The notes: generated from the letters alone by a model not told the origin. 64,000 nt of DNA from Paramyrothecium sp. XJ0827 (GCA_020881915.1 JAJFPB010000011.1:1612001-1676000); one strand, 5' to 3'. Shown: positions 44,572-55,231, counted from the stretch's first letter. Made by a program: numbers and translations.

Positions 44572-46306
44572 GCCACATGCAGACCAGATATCAAGCCCAC
44601 GGACGCAATTGGTAGCAAATTTGAACCTTTCAACGTCCCTGAACGCCCCTTTCAAGTCCGTCAGCTCCCTGAGACTCCGTTGAAGCTATTTCAGCATTTT
44701 CTACCTATTTGGCTCGTTGCAAAATGGGTCAAATATACGAACGACGATTCGGCTGCTGCTGATCCTAAGGATCCAACGTTGAAGCCAAATAGTCGTGATA
44801 GACATTGGAAACCGACCTCTATTGCAGAGATCTATATATGGATAGCTATGAATATCTATATGGATAGACATCCAGAAAAGCAGCTCCCTAGCTATTGGAA
44901 GCACCAAGAAGGGGGCAGTAATATCTCTCCACATCGAATAGCTCGTTATATGTCTTATGACCGGTTTATCTTACTGAAAAAACGGCTTCGAATTTACGAT
45001 CCAGATAATATAGAAATAGGGATGCCATCACCATGCCCACCTTTAGGGCGTTTTCTGAGGCAGACAGTGGTCTCGGAGCCGTCATAAACAGTGGTCAAAA
45101 ACAACACTAAGGCGTTGTCCTTCCATGCGATTTGGTTGACCTTCAAGACGGTCAGTGGGGCATTTCCTAGAGCCGGATTTCCTACCTTATTATCAGGGGT
45201 GGGCCAGGTCTTGAGCTGCCCCCAAGACCACATCTGTTGCCCTTTTCTATCGTTGTCTTTTAAACTGACTATCTCATAATAGATCCCACAGTTCGTACGG
45301 CATGTGCCGGTTGCCCCTATTCCCAGCTGCCTTAGGGCATTGAATAGGTCTGGAGACGAGAAAAGGTTGTCTATATAGACATGGTATGTCTCCTTTGGTA
45401 GCCGGTTTACTAGGGCAACAACGACTGCTTGAGTCGGGTTCAATGCCGGCAGCTTGTCTGACGATCCGTCTGTTGTCTTGACCTTAGGGCCCCGGCGGCC
45501 TTCAACACCAACAGGGCCGTAATTGGCGCCGGGACCAGGCCTGCCACATTCACGCGTCCTTTGATAGATAGATAGATGTAGATCTACATAGATCTACATC
45601 TACATTTCGTCTACATCGGTAGATAGATTCGCCAGTCTGTTCACGCCCAATTAGACAGTTTTTCGGTGACGAGGGCGTCAAGGAAGTGTCCCTGCCGTCT
45701 ATAGCTGCTGATTATAATATCTATATGAATGCAGTAGATAGAGGTGATCATCTTCGAGCAAATATGAAGACACAACATCGTCAGAGGCGCGGCCCTGCCC
45801 GGGCCCTTGCATGGTCCTTTATGCTAAAGACGGCTATTGCAAATAGCTTCATTTTGCAGAGGGACGGGCAGCCGGCTTTTGAGCCGTCTAAGACACTCAG
45901 TGAGTGGCAGGACCGGATTTCTGACGCCTTGTGCGAGCATTACTATAGGACCTATCGCGAGACAGCTTCATCAAGGAAACGCTATCGAGCTGGGGACGAA
46001 TTTACGCCTGTCTGGCAGCACAAATGGGGTCCTAGATATAAATCGGACCTTTGCAAGGGCTGTCAGGGCATTCAAATTCAACCTCGAACACAGAGCTCTC
46101 AAAATGCTAGAAAACGCCGAGCCCTGGAGCCGTTAGATGTGAATAGCCTCAGCAGCCAGGGTCCTGACGATATTGCTGAGCCTGTTCAACCAAGGCCGCC
46201 GGAGGCCCCGGCAGCTAGGTCAACAGAAAATGGATGTCTGACGTGCGATGTACCTCTTTGTAACGAGGGGAAATGCTGGTACATCTATCATCAGCCAATT
46301 TACTAG
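44572..46306 (+). pseudogene. piggyBac-4 transposase with inverted middle
   Basis: Plus 44572-45023 encodes ATCRPDIKPTD.. to LRIYDPDNIEIGMPS. Minus 45548-45024 encodes GPGANYGPVGVE, VYIDNLFSSPDLF, ATGTCRTNCGIY and VNQIAWKDNALVLFLTTVYDG, including the conserved intron. Plus 45646-46306 encodes SRPIRQFFGDEG, MNAVDRGDHLRANM and a C-terminal Cys cluster (CDVPLCNEGKCWYIYH). The segment holding the first catalytic Asp (expected after GMPSP) is missing. Confidence 0.82.
45557..45639 (-). repeat. Orphan hAT-1 terminus
   Basis: Positions 45558-45639 are the exact reverse complement of 41731-41812, the left end of hAT-1 (82 bases identical by eye). It sits at a piggyBac-4 inversion junction and is flanked by TTCACGC direct repeats (45549-45555 and 45640-45646), a 7-of-8 match to an hAT-length target duplication. 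Confidence 0.8.
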
Positions 46307-46484
46307 CATTTGAATGTATATAGATTTTACCCGGTTCCAATTGGTCAAGATACTAGTCCGAGACTTGATACCTGGCTTCGCGCAGTCAAGGGGATCCTAG
46401 GACTAGCTGTGTCCCAGGAGTGCCAGCCCCGAGCAGGTGGAATCTCTACGTCCAGCGTCAGACGTTCTGAACCTCTCTACCGTG

Positions 46485-49049
46485 CTAGCTAACTCTGTAT
46501 TTCTGAGCAAATATTGCTTCTAGCTCCCCAACTTCATTGGAAAACCCGTGCCCACCCATGGTCACCTTTTTTACCTGTTTCCCCTGTCTACCTTTCCCCG
46601 CCCATGCCCGCTTGTTTGGTATGATGGGCGCTAGTGGTTGGCGCTGCAGATCGAGCATCTCCGCCCGCTCAAAGTCAATTATCATGACACCAGTCTCCTC
46701 ATTGAACAGCATGTTCGCATCTCGCACATCTTTGTGGCGAACCCGTTGTCGATGGATAGCTTGCAGTGACTGAACGGCCAGTTCGCGTAGCCTGGCATTC
46801 AGGATTCCAGCCGCCTCTGCTTCTGAGATGCTGCGTCCTCCCCATGATAGTAACGTCAGGTATACCACATACACCCGATGATCGTAATAGTATATTTTCT
46901 GCATCTGGCGAAGATCGATCGCCCCTAGAAATACTGGCACGTTTCTGCCTTGGACTGGGAGAAGACGCTTGTACACATCCGCCTCGTGCTCAAGATCGGG
47001 GATAAAAGCTTGCACCGTGCCTTTACTGACGAAAGTGTAGCCGTATACAAGCAACGTCACCTTGAACAGGACCCCGCGTGCGCCGCCGTGCGCCAGCGGC
47101 GTGATGCCGTCATCAAGTGATTGTTTGAGCTGCTGATGAAGCAAACTGAGCCACTGCGTGTGATCCACAGGATGGCAATCACCATCCCTTCGGTGAAGGC
47201 CCACATTTGGGCATGTTGGGTCCAGCTTTTGTCCCTTGACTAGGCCAAGCAGACATTTTTGCGTACAGTAGGGGTTCTCTCGTTGAGACATCGCAGACAT
47301 CGACATCGCAGACATTGTATCGGTTTCTGCCTCGGGCCCGGCCTCAGCATCATCCGCCCCTTTGCCTCCCTTTTGGCTTCCGCCCTTTCGCGGCCGTCGC
47401 GCGAGGATCCGCTGGCTTCTTCGAGGTCCATCATTCCCTGTACTTGGGGTCGGTGTTTCTGGTGGCTTTGAAGACGATTCATCATCATCTGACGACTCTG
47501 GGTGATTGTCTACCTTGGATAAGCTGTCACCACACTGACCTTGAGTGAAAATGCGCCTCCTGAGACGTTTGCAGATGGGTGACCGGTCGACGTTTTGATA
47601 CGTTGTAGGCTCAGGAATAAACGATGCGTCCGATGACGCAGTTAGTTCACTGTCGGGTACAGACCGCACTGTCGTTTCAAAGTCTTCCGCCCAGGTATGC
47701 AGAGTCTGCGTTGCTCTCTGTCGTTCTTCTTGCCCATGCTCATGCCGTGTCTCTAGGACCAGGAGAGTGAAAGCCAAGTATTGACCCACGGCCGTGCAGA
47801 GATGCAACTGATCTGAGTGCGCCGCGGCCGCCTCGGGGCCAGGCTCGGCCAGGTGGTAGTAGAGCGTGCCAGGATCATCCCAATTGATGGTGAGAAATAC
47901 AATCGTCTCACCTGTCGTTAGAAGACTGTACTCCAGGCCACCCTCGATCATGTAGTGATATGTTTGTGTGATGGCAGACGCTGTCAACCTTTCTGCGAAG
48001 TATTGAAATCGAGCGGCTGGATCGACCGACGTTGGGATTGTCTTCCGGTTGACAACCTCCTTGTAAATATCCATGGGACGGAGACCGAGACGAAGATGAG
48101 AAGCCATTAACTTATGAGGCGGCTTGTACTCAGAAATATAGAGCATGGTGCGTTTTGCTGATTGTGTATCGTCGGATCGGTAGATGCAGATTTGATCGGC
48201 GCGTAGCTGATGGTGGTCGTGTCGCTGGTTGGGCGTTTGTGGGGGTGTTGACGGCGTTTCTCTATCCACCACTTCCTCAGCAACATCACTAATCGCATGA
48301 GGATGGTTTTCGAAGATGATGCCGTTGCCGATGTCGAAGGCGCTGGATGCCTTTAGGACGTTTTTCAGCTGCTCGATAATATTCCGAACCGGGTCTTCCA
48401 CGCTATTATGGAGGAAATATTCCAGCGTCTTCTCGTCGGCAATCTTGCGTCTCGAAATCCTCTCTCCTAGCCCCTCAAGAAAGTTCCTATTCTCGAAGAT
48501 ACGTGTTTCGGCAGGGAAGGTACTGTTGAGCGTACCGAAGATGGCCCTTTGGTTGTAGAGGAAATCGGACCATGGTTGGATTTTGGTAGGGCACCACTTG
48601 TTTCGGGGATTCGTGATAGGGCCTTTGGATGTGAATTTCGGATCCGTTTCGACAGAAAATCGGGAGAATACTGATGTATGGCAAGCGGTAATGTACTCGT
48701 CAAGGGTAGTTGCTCGTGTCTGTTCCTCAGATAGTTCGGCTCGTTGCTGTTCTTTCTCTGCTCGTTGCTGTTCTTTCTCTGCTCGTTGCTGTTCTTTCTC
48801 TGCTCGTTGATGTTCTTTCTCGGCTCGTTCTCGTTCTACTTCTCTCTCTCGCTCTGCTTTCTCGGCTCGTTGTTGTTCTTTCTCGGCTCGTTGTTGTTCT
48901 TTCTCGGCTCGTTGTTGTTCTTTCTCGGCTCGTTGGCGCTCTTCCTGCCTCTCTCGCTCTGCTTCCTCGGCGCGTTGTCGCTCTTCCTTGGCGCGTTGCT
49001 CCGCCTCTCGCAAGCGTCGCTCAAGCTCTGCCACCCTGTTTCCTTCCAT
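46485..49049 (-). CDS. Coiled-coil / nuclease-fold-like / kinase-like protein
   Basis: A single 854-residue frame with ATG at 49047-49049 and no lesion. Residues 1-110 are a charged heptad coiled coil built from tandem EKEQQRA units. Residues about 115-450 form a fungal accessory domain. In it DQICIY (Asp285) and ISEYKPPHKL (Glu307, Lys309) resemble a PD-(D/E)xK nuclease signature, followed by ITQTYHYMIEGGLEYSLLTTGETIVFL. Residues 510-580 are low-complexity and basic/acidic. From 592 a Cys-rich lead (YCTQKCLLGL..CPNVGLH) precedes a kinase-like domain: GGARGVLFKV loop, RHKDVRDANMLF (HRD-like) and MIIDFERA (DFG-like). This architecture is multi-copy in filamentous ascomycetes and recalls Crinkler-type nuclease-kinase effectors. 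Activity and role are unproven. The stop codon is 92 bp from the piggyBac-4 end. Confidence 0.75.
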   Translation of the reverse strand: MEGNRVAELERRLREAEQRAKEERQRAEEAERERQEERQRAEKEQQRAEKEQQRAEKEQQRAEKAEREREVERERAEKEHQRAEKEQQRAEKEQQRAEKEQQRAELSEEQTRATTLDEYITACHTSVFSRFSVETDPKFTSKGPITNPRNKWCPTKIQPWSDFLYNQRAIFGTLNSTFPAETRIFENRNFLEGLGERISRRKIADEKTLEYFLHNSVEDPVRNIIEQLKNVLKASSAFDIGNGIIFENHPHAISDVAEEVVDRETPSTPPQTPNQRHDHHQLRADQICIYRSDDTQSAKRTMLYISEYKPPHKLMASHLRLGLRPMDIYKEVVNRKTIPTSVDPAARFQYFAERLTASAITQTYHYMIEGGLEYSLLTTGETIVFLTINWDDPGTLYYHLAEPGPEAAAAHSDQLHLCTAVGQYLAFTLLVLETRHEHGQEERQRATQTLHTWAEDFETTVRSVPDSELTASSDASFIPEPTTYQNVDRSPICKRLRRRIFTQGQCGDSLSKVDNHPESSDDDESSSKPPETPTPSTGNDGPRRSQRILARRPRKGGSQKGGKGADDAEAGPEAETDTMSAMSMSAMSQRENPYCTQKCLLGLVKGQKLDPTCPNVGLHRRDGDCHPVDHTQWLSLLHQQLKQSLDDGITPLAHGGARGVLFKVTLLVYGYTFVSKGTVQAFIPDLEHEADVYKRLLPVQGRNVPVFLGAIDLRQMQKIYYYDHRVYVVYLTLLSWGGRSISEAEAAGILNARLRELAVQSLQAIHRQRVRHKDVRDANMLFNEETGVMIIDFERAEMLDLQRQPLAPIIPNKRAWAGKGRQGKQVKKVTMGGHGFSNEVGELEAIFAQKYRVS
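48720..48990. repeat. Imperfect 21-bp tandem repeat in the coiled-coil coding region
   Basis: Repeats of CTCGTTGCTGTTCTTTCTCTG and variants (plus strand) encode EKEQQRA heptads of the 46485-49049 gene. Copy number is likely variable by slippage. Confidence 0.85.
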
Positions 49050-49784
49050 CGTTAGGGTCGTAGGTGCCGAACGTTGTGTGTATGCTAGGAAGGCATTGAT
49101 TGATCAAGAGAATAGTAGCCTGTGGAGTGGATTGCTGCGAGACGGTTTGGTCGCATTTTAGTGTTGTTCTGGCTTACCGTGCCCATCTGCTTACGAGGAT
49201 GGCCGTTGCTCTGGAAACTGATTGGGCCGGGATTGTGGAGAAGGCCCCCTGGAAATAAGGTCACGCAGCGGCTTGCATACAATAATTCGCCATTTGGCAC
49301 GATATATCGGCCACATTGACCTTGCAATGTCCCTGGTTTTCTCTTTCTTGCACCTTTGCTCGGATAGTGTCTGGACGCTCCATCCCTAGCAACCGCTTAT
49401 CCGCCGCTGCCGCTTGAGTTCTTCTCTCCCTTCACATCGGCCTCGGAAGAGCCAACGGACCCGGACGTGCTAGTCCCGTCTAGGCAAACAGACGGGTGTA
49501 CACCTGCTCCACAGCACCAAAAATGATTGGCTCTTTTCGGTACACTTGCTCCGTGATTTGCAAATAATCTGGTATTATACAGCAGCCAGCACTGAGGAGG
49601 CCAGCTTGACCTATGGGACACACGCCTGGAGGCTCTGGGGGAGGAACGCCGGGAGAGAAGCGAGAATGTGGGATTTTAGGTCCGGGCGAATGTCAACGAT
49701 TGTGAGGCTCGAAGGACTCTTCAGATATGAGAGATGTAGAGTGACGATCTCCAATGCATCTCCTAGACAGTTCAAAGGCGTAAT
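49050..49784. other. Intergenic, upstream of the coiled-coil/kinase-like gene
   Basis: No gene supported. It contains the presumed promoter of the minus-strand gene ending at 49049; no clear motif was identified. Confidence 0.45.
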
Positions 49785-50085
49785 ACATGTAACGGACATG
49801 GATCTGATCCAATTAAATCCGCGGAAAATCCTGTGACATCGAATCCCTAGTAATTTTGCCTATGATAGAAGTACCAGCATTCTGGATTTTTACAAATAGC
49901 TACATTACATACGTCACAGCCCCATAGGGTCGTTGTACCCGTCTTCGGGCCCCCGGCTTGTCTATTGAGGGTATTTTTATCTAGCTGCCCTAAGGCCTGA
50001 CGATTTTGAGGGCGTTGAGCACTTCGGGACCTAGGGCCTATTTGGACGCCCTGACAGCTCAGACAACGGGATTTTTTCCCTCTAT
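49785..50085 (-). mobile_element. piggyBac C-terminal fragment
   Basis: The minus strand reads SCQGVQIGPRSRSAQRPQNR and CDVCNVAICKNPECWYFYHRQNY, ending at a stop near 49853. It is followed by the family's 3' tail (TTTAATTGGATCAGATCCATG). Only the last ~75 codons and part of the 3' untranslated region remain. Confidence 0.8.
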
Positions 50086-51078
50086 TGACATGATGATGCT
50101 GCAGGGTTCAAAGCCACTCCACGAAAACCCACATATGGACTCACATATGGATCCATATCAAATACACTCCATTCCATCAGACCCAGTTGTGGATTTACTC
50201 CCACTCCACGGGAGCCAGGCCACATGTGGAAATTGTGGAATGCAGTGGATATTTCCTTAATCTTAGCGGAGGTTTACAAATACCACAGAACCCCTAACGT
50301 TAGTTAATAGGTTGAGTTTAAAGTATTTGCGAACTAATATGCCAGGTTTAAGACAACGCATACCTGTTCCCTACCGATATCAAGCTACCTGGAATGGCTG
50401 TTCAGCTGTTCCTATGATGCTGCTCGCGACCGCAGCTGCCTGGCTGGCAGAATAAAGATCTGCACGATCCGGTGTATTTCCTCATGGGCGACGCGATCCT
50501 CAGATAATTCTCATCAATTGGCTGATGCTATTAGACCTTCGACTATGTGGATTTTAATTGTCTGACAATGCCAATGCGTCCGACTACCGGTACTTTGGCT
50601 CATTCTGACTGGCAACAAAACTTCAGCTGCAAATATCGTATCACAATGGCCGACTATCAGCCCGATTCTCGACCAGGTACTCTCGAGCCCTCTGCGCAAG
50701 GGAAATCGACGGCGGCGATCCCCGAACGACCAGAAGAAGACGAACAACGGCTATTTCGCTTGTTCAAGGAGGGCTGGACTTTGTCCGAAAGAGATGGCCA
50801 CACGCGTCAATGGGTCTACCGGTTTGGGTATGCTGTTGCCTGATGTGTCCAAACCGGTCATTGCCACGCCTGTGTTGCCTACGCTGCCTACGCTGCCTAA
50901 CTAGTGTCTCAGCTGCCTAGCGGTCGACCCTGCGTTTATATTGCAGCTCTTGCATTGCTTGATTGAGTAACAATTGGCTAGGTAACAGGCTTTCCTGCAC
51001 ACTCGCGGAAATATCAATAACGTCGGAACGTAAACGTCCACAACTGCCAGCCAACCCATCTCCATCGTGTAGGCTAAG
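50086..51078. other. Unassigned, possibly 5' part of hAT-5
   Basis: CACATATGGA occurs twice and CCACTCCACG-like repeats occur at 50115-50215, suggesting another element's sub-terminal region. The frame at 50646-50843 (MADYQPDSRPG.. GHTRQWVYRFGYAVA) is rich in charged residues and may be a remnant N-terminus of an hAT-type transposase. I cannot confirm it. Confidence 0.35.
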
Positions 51079-53416
51079 ATGGCCTCCGACGGCGAATTCA
51101 GTGTCTCCGAGCTTACGGAGTACACTGAAAGTCTCGAAACACACTCACGGCACCTCGATCGCAAGAGATCAGCTGCAACGGAGGAGATAGAAACATCAAA
51201 GCGGAAGGGCGGCAACAAAGACCTCTGGGCGCACACCAGGTCTCAAGGGATGGAGAACCTGTAAGGAATAAACATAAACACGAGATCTACTATTGTGGCC
51301 AGCCAAATTGCACGTATGGGGGTACCCCGAATTCGAATCGATTCCGCGCCCATCTCAGCAGCAAACACAACATCATCATTAAAGGTGCGCGACCAGGTGC
51401 TCAAAAGGCTGCTAGCCAAGCAACCATTAATGATATTTTCGGTAGAGAGGGCCAACGCCAGAAAGAACGAGATATTCAACAAGAAAAGGGTCTTGTCTCG
51501 GCTATTCAGCTTCCCGAATTTAACGAAGCCTGCGGCAGGCTTATTGCCATCCGGAATCTTCCGCACAGTCTCCTCGACTGGCCTGAGTTCTGGGCAGTTA
51601 TCCTTTCCGTTAACTATATGGCAAAGGATATAATTAGAGCATGCCGCAAGGATGTGCCTCAGCTTCTCCGAAAGACGTTCTCTCTCCATAAGAAAGCGCT
51701 TGGGAAAAAGCTTCAAGCTTCGCTCTCGTGGATCCATTTCTCCGTCGACATGTGGACGGCTCCCTCAAAAACCGGCTACCAAGCTATTGTTGCCCACTGG
51801 GTTGATGCAGAATCAATGCAAGCAGAAACAGCGCTCGTTTCCCTCCGCGAATTAAGGGAACTCACGGCGGCGAGCAGCAAGCTGGGGTATTTCTCGAAGT
51901 TATTGAAGACTATGAAATCCGTTTAGAAAGAATTGGTTTCTTTACCCTTGATAACGCGGCTTCGAACGATACTATGCTTCGATTCATCGCCGAAAGGATC
52001 AACGAACTACGTCCTGGGCTGTTCGTCCCTCGTATCCGCCGGGTTCGTTCAACGAGCCCATTGCAACGAACTTCGTTGCAATGGGCACGTTATCAACCTC
52101 GCAGTCCAAGCCTTCCTCTTCCGCGGGAAGAATCGAGCGTCTAGAGCCGATGAAGATGAGGCTGTCAGACTGGTTCTTCAGGATACTCAACGCCTCACCG
52201 ACGAAGAGAACAACGACAAAAGGGACCAGGCGGACATCGCGGAGGATTGGCGTCAGATGGGAGCACTTGGGAAGCTCCATAACATTGCCGTCTGGTCGCG
52301 ATCGTCTACACAGCGCTACCAAGAGTTTGTATCGGCAGTGGGCAGAGCAATCCCTCTTGACAACGACACTCGGTGGAATTCCTGGGCCAAGGAGATTGAG
52401 GTAGCGCTCGCAAGGAGAAAGGAGATTCGTGGCTGGCTTGACGATCACTATAACGAACTGAAGGACGACTATCTTTCCCACGATGATTGGCAGGAGCTTG
52501 AGGATATATTCTCCTTTTGCAAGCCTTTCTTTTTGCTACAAAGGATACTGAGGGGAAGGCGAATACCCTGGATGATATGCTGCTCTCAATGGACTATCTG
52601 GTTCAGCACTACAAAGAGCAGAAGGAGAAGTGCGCTCTTTCCAATCATCCGCGGCTTGAAGCGCGTATCCTGGCTTCGTGGTTCAAGTTTGATAAGTACT
52701 ATAAGCTCACAGATGACACTCCCGTCTATGCTGCTGCAGTACTTCTCCATCCAGCTTACCGCAAGGCTTATTTTGATACTCATTGGGCCCATCAAATGCA
52801 ATATATCGAACCAACAATTCGGGCCGCGCGGAAGCTATGGCAGAAGCACTTCAAGCCACAGGTCGAAGGGTCCGCGCAAAGGCCCCAAAGTTCAGATATC
52901 GGGCAGATAGAGAATCCCTTTCAGCGCTTCAAGGCTAAGGCAGCTGGTGCCATTCATGGTCAACTCCGAGACGAATTCGACGACTTCATTGGGGTATATT
53001 TGCATCTTATTTACATTCTCAATATTTGCTAATATGCAGACCAGGCAACGCCTCACGTAATCGGCGAACAATCAGCGTTAAGTTGGTGGCTCGAGTCGGC
53101 ACGCCAGTTCGTCTATCCGAACCTTAGCAAGATGGCTATCACGATCTTCTCGATCCCGTCAATGTCAGCTGAGCCGGAACGGGTTTTCTCAGGTACAAAG
53201 CATACCATTTCGCCTGAGCGTATTCGACTAGGACCAGAAATGGTAGAGATCACTGAGTGTATAAAGAGCTGGGTGAGGATTCCACCAGGCAAAGAGCGGG
53301 CTGTATTGAGTGGCATATTCAGAAATGCATTGCAGGTTGAGGAGGCTGCAGCAATACTTGAAAACGCCCCACTAGAGGCAGATCAAGATCCTCAAGAGGA
53401 TCATGCCATACTGTAA
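51079..53416 (+). pseudogene. hAT-5 transposase, several frameshifts
   Basis: MASDGEFSVSELTEYTESL, then a shift near 51240 to SRDGEPVRNKHKHEIYYCGQPNC with a BED finger (C-GQPN-C..H-LSSK-H). Next NLPHSLLDWPEFWAVI, IHFSVDMWTAPSKTGYQ, and after a shift near 51860 RIGFFTLDNAASND. A palindromic insertion (about 52050-52085) precedes CNGHVINLAVQAFLF, MGALGKLHNIAVWSRSS and NDTRWNSWAKEI. Another shift near 52545 leads to LASWFKFDKYYKLTDDTPVY. A 51-bp intron (52994-53044) joins FDDFIG to ATPHVIGEQSALSWW and the dimerisation domain (YPNLSKMAITIFSIPSMS, ERVFSGTKHTIS). Confidence 0.83.
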
Positions 53417-53524
53417 ATGCAATTACCTAAGGCTCTGTACGAGCTATTCCGAGTTCTGTCTTAATGTTCATTAATAGAGACTGTTAGAGACCATAGGTTA
53501 AACGATTCCGTCGAATCACCGTAT

Positions 53525-53767
53525 TGAATGCTCTGTTTCACAAACATTGAAACAAAACTGAAACGAAGGTCAAGTTTCAGTGAAACAAACAAAACATAGG
53601 GTATGTTTCAGTTTCAATGTATAATTCCATCACTGAAAGCAGGTTGTGCATTGAAACGCTTGAAACATTGAAACAAAACATTTGGTTGGTTTCAATGAAA
53701 CTTTTGACAAGTCCGTTTCAGTTTCAATGAAACACTATTGAAACTGAAACGTTTTTTTCCATCACTG
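53525..53767. repeat. hAT-5 sub-terminal GTTTCA/TGAAAC array
   Basis: About twenty copies in both orientations of a core GTTTCA, often as GTTTCAGTTTCAATG or GAAACAAAAC, packed in 240 bp before the element end. Sub-terminal motif arrays bind hAT transposases in other systems. Confidence 0.8.
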
Positions 53768-55022
53768 CCGGAATTGAACAGCCACAGAAAAAGCCCCCTA
53801 AAAAACAGCCCTCAAACAAGCCGTCAGATGAGCCGTTGGATGAGGGCTCTGACGATATGTCTGACGATATGTCTGACGATGCCTCTGATATCTCAGAGGG
53901 CCCGGCAGACGATGCCTTGGACGGCATTGACGAGGTCCTAGATGACGATAAGGCTCTGAACCCGACCCAAGCTGTCGTTGTTTTCCTAGTAAACAAGCTG
54001 CCCGCCAATATATATCATGTCTTTGTTGATAACCTCTTTTCATCGCCGCAGCTCTTCCGGCAGCTACGACAGCTAGGCATTGGAGCCACAGGCACAGCCC
54101 GTACGAATAGTGGCATACATAGGGACCTTGTCAACGCCAAAAAGACGATACTAAGGGCCGGAACCTATGGTCATGGGGGCATCTTATAGCCAAACCTACA
54201 TCTGATAATAAGGTCCGGATATCTAGAAGATCCTACTGAATTTCCCTACTAATTACTAGATATCTAGGTCAACCAAATCGGCTGGAAGGACAATGCCTTA
54301 GTGTTGTTTTTACTACAGTTTACACCGGCCAAGAGACCATCAATTGCATCCGCCGGCGGCCAACAACAACAAGGGCTCGAGCCCGCTCAATCAAGCGGCT
54401 CTTTGGCAACGAGGCCATCTTGAAGCTAGATATCCCGTCTGTCGCAGCCGATTATAATAACTTGATGAATGCTGTGGATCGTAGTGATCATCTTCGGTCC
54501 AATAAGCATTTTAACCGTCGTCAGAGACGGGGTCCGGCTCGAGCTATTACCTGGTCTTTCCTCCTTGCTATAGCTCTGTCTAATAGCTTCCTTTTGCAAC
54601 GAGACGGTCAACCAAGGTGGAAACGCCACAAGGCTCAAAGTCGGTTCCAACAGGCCTTAGTTGACGATATCTTCCGTACATACGGAAAAGACGGGACATC
54701 TAGACAACGATATCAAGCCGGCAATAGCTCGATCTCAACAGACGAACATACTTGGATTAATAGGAAGAAAAGAGCCTGCTGTCTAGCTTGTCAGGGCATT
54801 CAAATTGGTCCAAGGACAAAGACCTCACAGCAGGCTCAAAAACGCCGTCAAAATGACGCCCCTTTGGCCACATTAGATGCAAATAGCATCAATAGCCGAG
54901 CTGAGCGCCCTACGAAGAAAAGGAAACAAGGAACATGGACCCGCAACGGCTGTGACGTATGTAATGTAGCCATTTGTAACAAGGATAAATGCTGGGACTT
55001 CTATCATAGGCAAAATTATTAG
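53768..55022 (+). pseudogene. piggyBac-6 transposase, C-terminal part
   Basis: GIEQPQKKPPKKQPSNKPSDE, the acidic stretch, VFVDNLFSSPQLF, a 55-bp intron (54213-54267), MNAVDRSDHLRSNK and the Cys-rich end. It keeps the C5 and A6 runs that are shortened in piggyBac-1. It has its own one-base losses at an A run near 54140 (AKKTILRAG) and a T run near 54311. Confidence 0.88.
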
Positions 55023-55109
55023 GTAGATTATGTACCTATATTTTAGAGCATTTTAATTGGTACAGATGCCTGTACGATACATCCCCTGCACCTTATGACG
55101 CTCAAGGGG
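53768..55109 (+). mobile_element. piggyBac-6 (5' truncated by hAT-5)
   Basis: Nearly identical to 9862-11203 of piggyBac-1, including the inverted end ..GACGCTCAAGGGG at 55109 and the following AT (55110-55111). The 5' half is missing; hAT-5 starts at the codon after GPV of GPVGIEQ. Confidence 0.9.
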
Positions 55110-55231
55110 ATACGAAGAAAATTTCGTAATCCATACAGGTTTGGTTCCATATGGTATATGGTGTATGGATAGAAAGCCTGGCGCTGCTCATTTGAGACTT
55201 CTGATATTGTTTCATACATGGAAAACTCCAC

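Larger units (their letters stand above)
44569..46393 (+). mobile_element. piggyBac-4, rearranged
   Basis: The right end GCGCAGTCAAGGGG at 46393 is followed by AT (46394-46395) as in the other copies. The left end is lost: transposase sequence begins directly at the hAT-1 border. The interior is split into plus, minus and plus blocks. Confidence 0.8.
51079..53767 (+). mobile_element. hAT-5 transposon (5' end undetermined)
   Basis: The transposase starts at 51079. The 3' end is at 53767: its complement begins CAGTGATGGAAAAAAACG, and the next base begins piggyBac-6 coding sequence. A dense array of GTTTCA/TGAAAC motifs precedes the end (53525-53760). The matching 5' end was not found. Confidence 0.75.

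Noticed and set aside
41042..49049. A kinase/kinase-like gene pair acting as one defence or effector cassette
   Set aside because: The first is truncated and the two are separated by 5 kb of transposons on opposite strands; no evidence of co-function.
48720..49063. 117-codon hydrophobic open frame on the plus strand (Leu/Val-rich, membrane-like)
   Set aside because: It is the antisense of the repetitive EKEQQRA coiled-coil coding sequence.
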